Assembly: GCA_033557675.1 (NCBI GenBank)
Contig: JAWQRM010000168.1
Span: forward strand, 1-27,635
DNA length: 27,635 nucleotides
Origin: Coptodactyla brooksi
Taxonomy: Eukaryota; Arthropoda; Insecta; Coleoptera; Scarabaeidae
Reading direction: 5' to 3'
Position 1 is the stretch's first letter, and each line of letters opens with the position of its first letter. Below are positions 10,867 through 22,200 of the stretch, piece after piece. Below the pieces are notes generated by a model. It had not been told where the DNA came from. It did not search any database and saw only the letters and a program-made list of their open reading frames with translations. The translations under genes were made by a program, and so were the position numbers.

Positions 10867-11259
10867 CGTAAAATGGCAAGGCACAACAGATGCATTGCTT
10901 TTGAGTAACTGTCACACATGAAATGGCTACTGTTCCTACAACAATGAAGAATAGGGGAAAATGTGAAGTAGCTTGTCCAATAATAATCAAGTTTTATCGT
11001 GATAGTGATAATTAGCAGAAGAATTAATTCAGGAAGATTTGAAGACAACGGCAGTTCGGAAGTCGTCAAAACCAGGCGGAATATCAAATAAACTATCCAG
11101 TTCTAAAAATTTACCCATAGAAAGTGAAACCAGACGATATTGTCTAAGAAAAATAAGCAAACTCGGGTCAAAACAATCCATCAAGAATGCAATGTGACAT
11201 TTGAAACTAGTTGATGTGTACATTCCACATGACTTTCTCTTACCTTGACCCTATTTTAA
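10867..11259. other. Spacer after transposase relic
   Basis: About 390 bp without a coding signal or obvious terminal inverted repeat. It may contain the right end of the dead element, but this cannot be shown here. Confidence 0.5.
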
Positions 11260-12430
11260 TTATGATAACAATTTCGTAACATGTTTTAGAAAATGTCGAA
11301 GAAATATTTTAGAAATAGGCTTGACCGCTCTAAAATCTGAATTTGGGTAATTTTTAAAATAAACCAAAGTCCCTGTATACTCAAAAATAGTTTCAAAATT
11401 TGAAGAGTTCAATTCACTGCAACTTTTTTTTGAAAAATGTTTTCCAATCGAAAAGAGCAACAGTTCTCAACAAAATTCTACATTCATACCTGTCATCTTT
11501 TTTCAAAAATGTGAAATAACACCCAAACGGTACGACTTGAAGCTAATAGATAATATTTATGCAGTAATAACATTATATTTGAAATATTACTATATTCAAA
11601 ATATAATATTTATATTTATATAATAATTAAGGTGACCCTTAAGTGTTATAAGGGCTTAAAAAAATAGAACAATATATGTATGTTCAATATAAAAATCTTC
11701 AGTAGTTTTTAATGCAACTTTTATTTGAAACATTTTTTTCCAAAAAGAACAATAACAATTCTAAGAAAAATTTTGCATTCTCAGCTGTCATGTTTTTCAA
11801 AAATACGAAATAACGCGCAAACGGTACGGTATTTGCAACTAATATTAATTGTAATTTGTAATGAACTTTTTCAAATGTGCTTGTTACAGTGTTTATAAGG
11901 TGCTTGTATCAGCATTTTGACAGTTCATTACTATGACAACGATAGAAATTGCAAAGTACGGCCGTCTAATTTTGAAAAACAAAACTTTCGTTCACACCTG
12001 CCATTTGTTTTAAAAAATACGAAATAAAGATCAAACGGTGCGATTTAGAACTGATGTATAATAATTAAAATGGTCCTTAAATTTTGTAAGGATTTCAAAA
12101 ATGTAATAGGGTGTTCCATTTAAAAATCTGAAGTTGAATAATTTTTTCAATAAAACGAACACCCTGTGTATTCGAAAATAGTTTCAAATTGTAAAGAATT
12201 CGATGTCGTACAACATTTATTTGAAAAATTTTTTTCTAAAGAGAGCAACAACCCAGCTTAAGAATGAAATACCCCACTTGCCCCGTAGGACTGTATTTTT
12301 TACAATAATGCTTATAACTTGAGAACCGTTGATTTTAAGTATGTACTATCTTATAGTTTTTTACTCGCAATTTTATGTCGATTACAAAAATATATTTTAT
12401 TACAGAGTTGTAAAAAAATAAAATAGAAAT
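11260..12430 (-). repeat. Block of repeat B copies, minus orientation
   Basis: At least four partial copies of the family at 2915-3575, here reversed. Recurring marks are GTTTCAAA(A/T)TT, ATTTGAAAAA, AAAGAGCAACA, CGAAATAA followed by CAAACGGT(A/G)CG, and TTTTCAAAAAT. The copy at about 12060-12400 is the most complete: it matches the intron copy over CTTATAACTTGAGAACCGTTGATTTTA and the CCCTGTGTATTCGAAAATA block. A short AGGGTGTTCC...GAACACCCT inverted pair lies at 12109-12164. No ORF is evident. Confidence 0.82.
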
Positions 12431-12536
12431 AAGATGTCTCTAAAGTAGACCCTAAAGTAAAGTCGACTGTGCGCTAAGGATTAAATAAAATGAAATATAC
12501 AAATAGAATAAAGCACTGCAATATGCTAGTAATGTA

Positions 12537-12598
12537 TTTATTTAGCTAGCAGTACACTAATACAAATGTAAATTATAAATTCTATAATTATATTTATT
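12537..12598 (-). promoter_or_regulatory. Two poly(A) signals of the Zasp-like gene
   Basis: TTTATT at 12593-12598 and 12537-12542 on the + strand reads AATAAA on the minus strand, 369 and 425 nt beyond the Zasp-like stop. Either could end the transcript. Confidence 0.55.
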
Positions 12599-12860
12599 TA
12601 CCATACAACTCGCAAATGGTAGCAAAAGCTATTCGATCGCTCGTATATGCGGCATTCGTTAGAAGCTCTCCTCGTTTTTCCTCCCTTAATCCTTCCGTAG
12701 CATCCCTTCATTGACTAGACTGCGGATTGTACTTATCGTATAATATATACATCCCTTCCTTTCTCGAGCTACGTTATTCATCTGAGTATTTCACATTTAC
12801 GTAAATATTTGGGGCGTACAGCTTTATCACAAAAATAGCACAATAAACCTAGAGTTATGG

Positions 12861-12938
12861 GGTAAGGTCGAACCAGTTTCGGCCGGGTTTGTGCGTGGTG
12901 TTGTCGTGTTTGTTGCGGAAACTGGTTCGGCCTTGACC
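12861..12938 (-). ncRNA. Long stem-loop in Zasp-like 3' UTR
   Basis: The arms at 12864-12880 and 12918-12934 pair over 17 uninterrupted positions: 16 Watson-Crick pairs and one G-U. Three more pairs (12861-12863 with 12936-12938) follow after a one-base bulge. The loop is 37 nt. It starts about 29 nt after the Zasp-like stop codon, so in the mRNA it lies at the beginning of the 3' UTR. Size and arm length resemble a miRNA precursor, and the structure could form on either strand. It could instead be a cis-acting mRNA element or a small transposon remnant. I do not recognise the arm sequence as a known miRNA. Confidence 0.5.
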
Positions 12939-12966
12939 GCGAAGGCGCACTCGATTCGCTGCGATA

Positions 12967-15900
12967 CTACATTACGGGGTTGTGTTCGTAGAATTGCGTT
13001 CCCGGTGGAATTTTGTAGCCCGGATAGGTGCTGTTCAGCTGGTGCTTCATGAAGAAGGGGGTGTAATCTTTGTGCTGTTTCTTAGGTCTGCAGGCGGGTC
13101 CTTTGGCCAGGTCCACGAGGTGCTGCTTCTCCGCCGCCATTTTCTCCTTCACCTCTTCCGGGGGCCACTTTAGGTCCCCTCTGAGGTTCTTGCCTCCTAA
13201 ACAAACGCGAAGGGGAACGTAACAATTTTGCGATCGTAAGCTACGGCGGGAAATTTTTACCTCCGAATTTCGCCGTGGCTGGTTGTGAAGTGACCAAAGG
13301 CGGTGGAGCTTGACGTACCGGAGCCTCCGGCCTGAGCGTTATGGTGCTCGGTGGCGGTTCGACCGGCTTCGGCTTGGAAAATGTCTTCTGCGGCTGCGGC
13401 ACTCCCTGAAACACGTATTTCGAAAGTCACGCACGGTGCGGTACGAGTAATTCCGAAATACCGAACGCAGTATTGGTCTGTCTGAACGACAGGTTTTTCT
13501 GAAAACCCGTAAGCGTACCTGTTGACTTGGAGCCAACTGATCAGAAGAAAACTGCCGAGGAGAAATTTGCGGAACGGTCTGTTGAGAAGGAGAAGTTTGG
13601 GGGGACTCAAACTGAACCGGTTTTGTCGGCGGTCGATGAGTTTGAGCGACGGGAGGTGATCGGGTGACAGAAGACTGTTCGGGAGTAGAGAGCTTGGGCG
13701 AAAAGCTTTGTTCCTTCTTAAATTTCCTGTCCGCCTCTTCTTCCTCTGGATCCGCGCGTTCGATCTTGACCGTCAAGATCTTCTCGGCGAGCTTGTTGGT
13801 TTGGGTTTCGTCAGTTAAAGTTTGGTGTTTGAATTCGGGAGGCGGGGCTGGCTTGAACGTGGGAGTTTCTTTACCGGTCTGATTAAACGATTGAGTGAAA
13901 GCGGAAGACGAGCCCTTCGGCCCTTCCTCGAAACTGGATTCTTTCGAAGAAGTAGAGTACACTTGCGAAACCGGCTGGTTTTGGCTTTGACTTTGAGAGG
14001 AGTAGTTGTACTGTTGCCTCGTGCTGTACTCGGTCACCTTAGAAGACTTGTAAGACTGTACGTTTGAGGTCAGCGATGGCGCGTTAACGGACCTGTACTG
14101 AGAAGAAGTCAAAGATGGCTGTGGAGCCCAAGGTTTAGCGAGCGTGGTAAACTCCACCGGGCTCTTGCTGAGAGAAGGAGAAGTCGGAGGCTGCGGGGAC
14201 GCAGGGGCTACCGGCTGAAAGGTGGTGGAGCTAGTGAACAGTTTAGGCTCTTGTTGAATTGGGATTTGGTAGACCTGAGGTCCGGGTGCAGATGGTTTCG
14301 GGGAGGTTTGCGATTCGTGCTGAATTGGGATGTGATAGATTTGAGAACTGGGTGCACTGCTTTTTACAGGAGTAAACTGTTTTGGTTGTTCCGGTTTGTA
14401 TTGAGGAGCAGATGGCTTTGTGGGGGTTTGAGATTCTTGTTGAATTGGGATGTGGTACACCTGAGAACCGGATGAAGTAAACGGTTTTGGTTCTTCCGGT
14501 TCGTATTGAGGGATGGACGGTTTTGAGGGAAGCGGTTGTTGTTGACTTGGGAGATGGTAGACCTGAGATGCAGTTTTTGCAGAATTTACTGGCCCACCCT
14601 AGCAAGAGAGAAAAATAATGCTTTAGTGGAATGTTCGTGAATGTCGGGCGTGACAAACGTGCTTCGTGTAATGCACAGGTTAGAGATGGAGGTATTAGTC
14701 AAACAGTACATAAGAGAAAAGAGTTCGATGTTAGAATTAAATGATACCTGCGTCTCCTGCTAAAGTTTTTTTTTTGTTTACTTAAGACTGACTTGTCGAA
14801 TAGCAAATGCAGAAATTCTTACTTGTGCTTGTACAGCTGGTTGTTCGACAAATTCGTCGTTATCTTCGGGGGGTGGTGGCCAAGCGACGCGTTTTAAACC
14901 TGCAAAATAAAGAAATATTTTCATGCAGAAGTTCTGAAGTGCATTCACGGTTGAAAAACATTCCTTGTATAATTGATTGGTGTATATGAATTAATGTATG
15001 AATTTTCATTGCTTATATTCAAAATTGGGATCGCTCAGACCGAAACATTACGATTTAAAGTCGAAGTAATTTTGAAATTAAAGGTTTTGATAAAGTCATT
15101 GATAGTTAGCTTTTATTAACTGTCAAAAAAATTCCAAAACCAGCGGCTGAAATATTGTACTTCCCACGAGGAAATTAAACGATTAATTTAAAATAATTGC
15201 CAAATTTTCAAAGGAATTCGACTGGTCGTTTTTGAGAAAATTGCAATTAATGTACTACTAATCGATTCTGCTATTATAGAGCATAAACTATATAAAATAT
15301 CCTATAAAATCAGATATATTTTTATAATTGAAAAACAATTTGCAAGCGCAGGATTATATTGATCCAATATAATCCTACGCTATCTACAAAAACGTGAAAT
15401 TAATGCAAATCAACGCCATCTTCCGGCTAGTAACGAATCCCGATGGTAATCTGATATTTTTTAAAGCTTTCCTTTCTAAAAGATGGCGCAAGCGAGGAAG
15501 AATACGATGTATAGGCAACACAGTATACTAAGCGGTTATAATTCGTTTTCGAATCGCTTTTCATTTACTTGAATCAAGATTATTTTGGAACATTATCTTT
15601 GAGAATCGTAATACAAAAAAAAATAGTAAATATTGAGATTTACATATAACACGAGGGCATTAATATTGGGTTAAATTGCTTGCTGGAAAATTAAGCTGTA
15701 TTGTAAAAAAATCTGATACCTACACAGTAGACTTATCAAGCACGTAAAGGAAATAAACATTTACGGTACTAAATCACTTGCAATAAAACTAAGTTTTACC
15801 ATACACCGAGTTTTGGAGAAGTGGACATTAAATTTCCTCGTGCACTTATCAAAACTGCCGTAAGCTTTAAACATTTTTCGAAGTGTAGCATGAATGGATG

Positions 15901-18900
15901 TTATAAAATCTAGGAATAAATTCTAACGGCGCCCTCTAACGTCACTTTGGTGAAGCTGATATTTTCTAAAGTTGGAAAGAGATGGCGTTGGCAAGGAATA
16001 TTGTGTTGCGCAGGTAACGCAGGGAATCGCCAATAAACTTTTCGCCAACTTATTTTTGAACGAAATTAGGGAACGTAGCGTTTAACGGATTAAACGTGTT
16101 TTCAAAATTTTTGGCGTACTTTAATTATGTATTAACGAGAATTTATTTTTAAGTACGTTTACGAAATTAATTACAAGGTTATTTGCGAAAAGTGTCGCCT
16201 ATAATCTTCACAGAAGCGGGTTGTAACTATAGATTCTTAGCGGACCATATCGCGCTATTTATAAAATTTGGCAACACGGAGTGTACTCGCGTCGAAACGA
16301 CAAATTTGTCGCGGTTATTTTGCTATAATAATAATTTCCAAAGATAATTTGAATACTATCCGATTACTTTTTAAGTTTTTCGCGGTTTCCTTATTATATT
16401 GCTTATATTTACGTTCGTCGTTTCATTTTGTAACTTAATCTTTGAGAGCTTTTGGAACGGTGCCAGGAGATATGCAATGAATTCTCAGCGTTATGACTAA
16501 TTTAGGCCGACGTTATAAGCGCACACGTTTTCGAGTAATTGTGTATCAGTTTTCAGTGTTTCCCGTGTACAAGAAAAATACCGCATTTCTTCACAGCGTG
16601 TGTGGCTGTGACGCTAAAATCGAAATGCGCTAAAAAAAATCAACAAGAATTTGTTTAGAAACCGACGAACGTTAAACACTGGCAAAAAATCCAAAAGAGT
16701 GTTAATTACTTACACTTACTGAACGGGCACTATAACAACTCGAATGACACTAACACGTAACGGTGCGGTGCGGTATTAATTTACGGAAACAGTAAAAAAA
16801 CCTGCAAAGTATGTCGGACAAAATGTTGGAAACAACTGACGGTAAGTGGGGGCTCGACGTGCGTCGCGTTCTCGGTACCTGAAACCGTCCCTGCCTTAGT
16901 GACGTCACGAAACGTTGCGTGCCGTTTTTCGACAAACGGAGGCGGCCATATTATTTGGTCACGCAGTGGTTTTGGGCCGTTTTTGATACCTGAAGAACGC
17001 GTGAGTCAGAAACTAATAATATATCGCGGTTTGGCACGAAGACCTTGTCGAGTCGGAACTGTGTCCTTTTCGTATTTTCTTTCGAGCGGGTCGGCATTAG
17101 CCGTCGATTACTTTAGAGGATTCACAAAGTAGAAACAGATGCGTTCAAAATGTTATTCAAACATTTTGAACGATTTGTTTGCCGTTCGTAACGAAACGAG
17201 AGGCACCTTCCTTAGCGCGTCTGTTATCGGTTTTGCGGAATTGGGTTAGGAGATAAAATCAAAAAGCACTTACTTCCAGGTTGACCACCCCTCTTCCTGT
17301 TTTCCTCTTCCTCTAGCATCCTCAGAACCGCCGAATTCTGAAGATTCGTCGGTTTGTTGATCATGGGATTGTTAAAGTCGATTCTACGGATGCGAATAAA
17401 ACAGTTTAGCTTTAAATGGATAAAGTTTGAAAGGGAGGGATAAAAATATTGGCCAAAAATTTTGGAGCCAACGACGACAATACTGACCGTCGGTTAACGG
17501 ACACACTCATCTCGGCACCGACCGCGTTCCTAGCGATGTTCCGGGGAAACGAAAACGAATGAGGAGGAGCTCTCGCGTTTCGGATACAAATCGAGCCGGC
17601 ACAACAGCCGAATATTGGCCAGCCCAAGGCGTTCGTTTAGCGGATTACCGTCGACTAACCTCAATTTCTTTGTCGGTGGCGCGGGCCTGCGTTAGCTTTT
17701 GTTTTTTGGCCGTCGCATTTGCGCAAAACCCTGATTCACATAGCCTAAAATAAACAATTTCGGTGCTATTTCGGACCGGCCGGCGCATTGTAAAAACGCA
17801 GCCCCGCGATTTTTCCGAGAACCCGCCGTAACCGCAAGATTTTTTTTCCCAGCATCTTCTTTCCCCGATCTCGTCCGTTCCGGGAAAATAGCTTACGGCG
17901 CCCTCTGCCGCTCTTCGGCGGCCAATCTCGTCGGTTTACGTACTTGTAATTTCTTATTATACCGTCCGCGTGCCGTACGTCCGTTTCGGGTCCATTTCAA
18001 ACCATCTCGGGTGTAAATGGGCCGCGAACGGCCGGGAAATATTTTTGGCGGTCTGACGCGCGCGGGAAAATTTCGCAAGGCGCGTCCACGTGGAAAAACC
18101 ATCGTTCAACATCAGGCATTGTTTGTGTTGAGACGCGAAAAGTTCGTTTTTATTATTTATAGCATAGTTGGACGTAATGCCAATGCGTAAATATAAGCGA
18201 TGCCAGGTGTCCCGCGACGCTCGTAATTTTCTACGTGCAGTACGGGGTGTTCCGAAACCGTCGACCCACGCGTTAAACGAATTCATTATTTTAACATTAC
18301 TTTCGTCAATGTTAAATTTGGAAACGAGTCGTGACGCTTCGGTGCGTTTATAAAGCTACACACACCAAAGAAAAATGTGTTTGAATATGAATAAATTCAA
18401 ACGCATTTTTGTTATATTTTAGATGAACTTTATTAAACCTTAATATGTGCCGTTTTGATCGATAGCCTATTACCACTTTTCTGGTAAAATCGTCATGTCA
18501 TCCCTGTAGAACTGTAGATGTTTAGTTTCGCAACAATGTCATAAGATGTCATGAGTGCAACCGTTTTTTTTTTTATAAAATACCTCCACCATAAACACCA
18601 AATTGTATGAAACAGCGAATTTTTTCACAACATTGACTCATCTTTAAAACGCCATAACTTTCGACTAAATAAACAAATGCCGCAGTGTTTTTTTTTAAAT
18701 GACTTACGGACTGTCATCTTTCAAACGCATTATAGTATGGCTCGATTGGATTAGTCTTACCAAAGTTAACGCTGTCTATTGGGAAAATCGCCACGAACTT
18801 TTTCCTCGGCTCCTTATTTTGAGGAAAATCGACCTAAACATATCATTAATAACCCAGGAACAAGTATGATAAGCTTCAATCCGTGAGTCAAAAATTCGTA

Positions 18901-19276
18901 TTGCCAGTTTCACTTTTGGGACACCTATATACGATAACGTTACGACCCTCGAAATAATACAAAACGTAAATACCTGTATTTATAGCTTTTATTAATTACG
19001 CAATGCGACAGCGTCCGCATTTCGCTTCTTCTTTATTCCTTATAGAACGTCTTAGTCGAGAACTAATATTAGAACGGAATTCGGCAGTTCTAGTTCTTAG
19101 GTTAGGCCGAAGGCGAAACGAGTAAACGGGATCACTTACCCCATCGCTCCATTAGCTAATACCTGGGTTTGGCTTTGTAAAATCTCCCTCACGTTTTGAT
19201 CGGAATAGATCCTTATCGGGGAGTTGTACTGCTTGTTGATTAATTTCTGATACTCTCCGGCCATCGCTTCGTTTTG
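12967..19276 (-). CDS. Zasp66: Zasp66-like Z-disc protein, 5' exons not visible
   Basis: Member of the Alp/Enigma (Zasp) family, which binds alpha-actinin and helps build muscle Z-discs. Six exons join in frame with GT/AG borders: 19276-19140, 17383-17274, 14899-14823, 14598-13519, 13405-13261 and 13196-12967 (stop TAG), 592 residues. The first visible exon holds the ZM motif (KQYNSPIRIYSDQNVREIL, then QTQVLANGAMG). The second has NLQNSAVLRMLEEEE, the third LKRVAWPPPPEDND, a signature of this family. The fourth is a 360-residue Pro/Gln/Ser-rich linker with internal repeats. The last gives LRGDLKWPPEE, KKQHKDYTPFF and STYPGYKIPPGTQFYE, then stop; there is no LIM domain, which favours Zasp66/67 over Zasp52. 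The family has an N-terminal PDZ domain, but no PDZ exon was found up to 27635, so it is either further right or this is a PDZ-less isoform. The ATG inside the ZM exon (MAGEYQKL) could serve such an isoform. Confidence 0.85.
14227..14568 (-). repeat. Coding repeats in Zasp-like linker
   Basis: Four imperfect copies of a unit beginning (S/P)Q(V/I)Y(H/Q)(I/L)P start at 14568, 14466, 14346 and 14280. Copies 2 and 3 share the block HIPIQ(Q/H)ESQT followed by KPSAP; copies 1 and 2 share QY(E/K)PE(E/Q)PK. Unit lengths vary from 18 to 40 residues, so it is a diverging tandem repeat inside one exon. Confidence 0.85.
15346..15380. repeat. Near-perfect palindrome, 16-bp arms
   Basis: The arms at 15346-15361 and 15365-15380 around a 3-base loop match at 15 of 16 positions; core GGATTATATTG/CAATATAATCC. 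No gene is next to it. Confidence 0.85.
15412..15521 (+). repeat. GATGGCG-core repeat, copy 1
   Basis: Shares CTGATATTTT(T/C)TAAAG, AAAGA(G)ATGGCG, CAAG(C)GAGGAA-like and a terminal CAACAC/TAACGC block with 15925-16015 in the same orientation. Starts with AACGCCATCT. Probably two old copies of a short interspersed element. Confidence 0.5.
15925..16015 (+). repeat. GATGGCG-core repeat, copy 2
   Basis: Second, shorter copy of the unit at 15412-15521. Starts AACGGCGCCCTCT; the same GGCGCCCTCT string recurs at about 17898-17907. Confidence 0.5.
16550..17150. promoter_or_regulatory. CpG-richer intronic block with CRE site
   Basis: More GC- and CpG-rich than the surrounding intron. It holds a perfect TGACGTCA at 16900-16907. 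On the + strand, ATG at 16811 gives MSDKMLETTD before a GTAAGT donor at 16842. On the minus strand, a TTCAGT initiator-like site and a GTAAGT sequence lie near 16705-16725. An alternative Zasp-like promoter or a short first exon is possible; neither is shown. Confidence 0.25.
17384..19139 (-). other. Zasp-like intron
   Basis: A 1.76 kb intron between the ZM exon and the next exon. The left 700 bp is GC-rich for the region but has no ORF resembling a known protein. The right part contains a candidate TIR element. Confidence 0.65.
18244..18925. mobile_element. Candidate TIR element, about 680 bp
   Basis: GGGGTGTTCCGAAAC at 18244-18258 and GTTTCACTTTTGGGACACC at 18907-18925 form imperfect terminal inverted repeats of the GGTGT(C/T)CC(A/G)AAA type. 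The interior has no transposase. Flanking duplications are unclear, so this is tentative. Confidence 0.4.
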
Positions 19277-22200
19277 CTATGTAAATAAAAGTACATAAAG
19301 CGGATATTTTTAGCTGGCATTTCTTTTTGGTTAGTCAGATTCGTCATTCGTCAGTTTGTATGATAGTTCAGTTGGCTATTTGGCAAAGCTTCTGTAAATG
19401 ACTTATCCGTTTTGTTTGCGCGGTTCTATTAAAAACTCGGCGTCACCTGAACTTTGTAAAAGTAAAAAAGGCGTTGCCTTTCGAATAAATCGGTAGACAA
19501 AGCTCAATAAAACGCCGACCTTCGAGCTCATAGAAAACGGCCGATTATCGCATATAAATGTCCAGAAACGCTATACCAATCTTCCAGTTTAAATATTTAC
19601 AATGCGATTCGACGCCAAGTGTTCCACTTAAGCCGGGCGCGCATCTAACATCTGGACTCTATTCAATAAAAAAACAATATATCCTATCGCACGTCAACTA
19701 TTTTTATGTCTGACGTTTTTAGTGGTGCAACATAAATTTAGAGGGATATTTTTTGCCGTCGCCAAAATTGGTCAAAAGAAAAAGAAAAGGTCGTCGAATT
19801 TCTCTTTTGTTACAGAATTATGAAACGTTCGAAAGCTAAAATTATCCGCGCATTCCAAAGCAACGCGGTGACAGGTGAGAATGGAAGGGAGCAATTTTGG
19901 AACGTTCGGAATGCGTCCGAGTTGTTAGCCGCGTCGCAAACGCCCAAGCTTAAAAGCGCATCTGCCTGCATTGCGAGAAAGAAAACTCTTACAGAAATAA
20001 AAATCGCCCTCCGCCTTTCACTTAATCGTCGAATGAAACTGGTGTGCGCGTCTGATCGTCGAAAAACGCTCGGACCGAGAATAGGAAATGGTGGGGAGCA
20101 CTTTTATTTGAGAATATTTGCGAACGGGAGTTCGCCGGGAACTACCACTCGGGTGGAGTTTTGGGATTTTATCGTCGGTTTGAATCGCACTTGGAAATGT
20201 TTCCAAATTGTTACAGTTTTAGAAGATGTTTGGCGAATAGAGCCAAAAAGCGCGCGGTGCGCACCGAACGTGTTTACAATTTATAATCGAGTTTGTGTAG
20301 AGAGATCTACGATATTAAATCGATGTGTTAGTATTATTTGTACTTCTATTTTTAACCTTTATATTAACATGTTCAACAATGTTTATGTTCTCAATGACTT
20401 GGAAATATTTTGGAAACGCTGGTATCAAAACCTTCTTCTTTGCACCCCCCACTCCTTAAGCGATTTTCAGGAAGTTGAGAGGACGCTGGTCCAGAAAACT
20501 TGAATAAAATTGTGTGAATTTAGTATTGTTTACAAAATAAACTCACGTTTTGTCGAAAATTCCCAAGAACATCTTCTTATAGTATTTCGTGTATAAAACT
20601 GATTACAATTTTGATCTGACTCACTAATATTGGAAATCTTACTGGCATAAACAAATACCAGCGAAATACATATATTCTGCTAGAGATCGTCAAATTTTTT
20701 ATTTTAGGTACATTTCTAAGTTTTCGCGACTTCCTCCGAGAATTATAGCTTTCAATGGGGAGAAATATTAACGCAATCGACCTTAAAACGCGCAAATTGT
20801 ACCCCATCGACACCTACCTGTCAAAAAATCGTTCGGTGCCAAGAAGAGTGCCTAAAAATAGTAAACGTGGGCGTTTCGCACGCACACAATTCACTTTTTT
20901 TCGGCATAATTTGGAGTTGCAGAGACGATCCGTCGCGAGATCAATTACGGGCGGTCTCGTTACGGACCGTGCCAAAATCGCGACATTGAAACAAGTTTAA
21001 ACCGACTTTAAATTAGCCATATTAATCTGGACCATCCGCGCTTCTCAAAGACAACTTCGAAAACGCCGATTTTTCTATTTTTAAATTTATAACCCGTGAT
21101 ACATTCACGGTGACTTCATACGAAACCAATAAAACAGGATGATTTGTTCGCTTATTCATTCGTCTCGTGCCGGAAATAAAACGAGAAATTCACTTCTGAA
21201 AAGATTGTCTCGTTTAATAATATATTATCGGCTATAATTCATTAAATACAATAGTGCATATGCAAAAAATATACTTTATACACTTCCCTTAAAAGCTACC
21301 ATCATAAATAACGTAAAAAGAGATCTATCTATGGGCTCCCGCCCAAGGAACTTAAAATTCTTTTAAAATCCTTAGACTTACTACGCGTGTATGTACATAT
21401 ACCAGATTTGAGTGTGTTAATTTTCGAAATGTACAATATAAATGCTAGATGTATATATAGATAAGTAAGTAAAATATATTGGATTGTCTCGCGTGATTTA
21501 TCGCCGCGGACATAAATAATTAACACCTTATTGTACTTTCGTAATTGTAGTAATTGATTGGATGCAGTAATTTACAATAGTAATCGAGATTATCATTAAA
21601 GAGGATATGTATGTCGCTTCCTTATTACGATAGGGAAAATTGAAAAGAGCTTAATGTTATAAAATAGGTGCCATATTAACCTTGTTTAAATATAGACCGA
21701 TTTATTCTTCCTAATCGCGACTGTTTTTCACTACCTCCAAAATAATTTAGAAATACACGCTTACGATATCTTTATTACAATATGTACACCACCTTAAACG
21801 ACTTATCATTACGTTAGGCAAGGACTACTGATGTTTACTCATTATATAAAATTTATACTTCGCGTTCATAGTTTAAATGTATCTCGTATTATGCTAAAAG
21901 GTACGGCGTAGTGTTTTTGTGTGTAATATTAAAAGCGAAATTCGCGTCAGTTAGGTTGCATAATCCGAAACTTAATTTCGAAGTAAGTAGTCATTCATGC
22001 AAGTCTAACAATCACCTTAATTTAATACTTTTTGTATTGTTTAATGGTCGAACTTAACAAATTAGCGTATTCTTAATCATTGTTTAGAAATTTGTTTAAT
22101 TATTTCTCCCACCGCATGTTCATCTTTATATGACAGCTCAATTTCTAAACTACTAAAAGTATACTATTACCATTATCGATAGATAATTTATTAATATTTT

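Larger units (their letters stand above)
14900..17273 (-). other. Zasp-like intron with repeats and possible promoter
   Basis: A 2.37 kb intron. It contains a near-perfect palindrome, two copies of a ~100 bp repeat with GATGGCG cores, and a CpG-richer stretch near 16550-17150 (separate entries). No family-recognisable coding exon. Confidence 0.7.

Noticed and set aside
13257..13610. 117-residue minus-strand ORF spanning a Zasp-like splice joint
   Set aside because: It reads across an intron in another frame; the exon borders at 13261-13405 and 13519 keep the Zasp-like frame.
14243..14656. 137-residue minus-strand ORF overlapping the Zasp-like repeats
   Set aside because: It is an alternative frame of the tandem coding repeat, which keeps more than one frame open.
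19820..20503. 227-residue + strand ORF
   Set aside because: It is long for this region, but composition is irregular (many Arg, Cys, Asn runs), there is no recognisable motif, and codon use does not resemble the real exons. A similarity search would be decisive.
20755..21000. 81-residue + strand ORF
   Set aside because: Basic, no motif, no splice context; chance is the simplest explanation.
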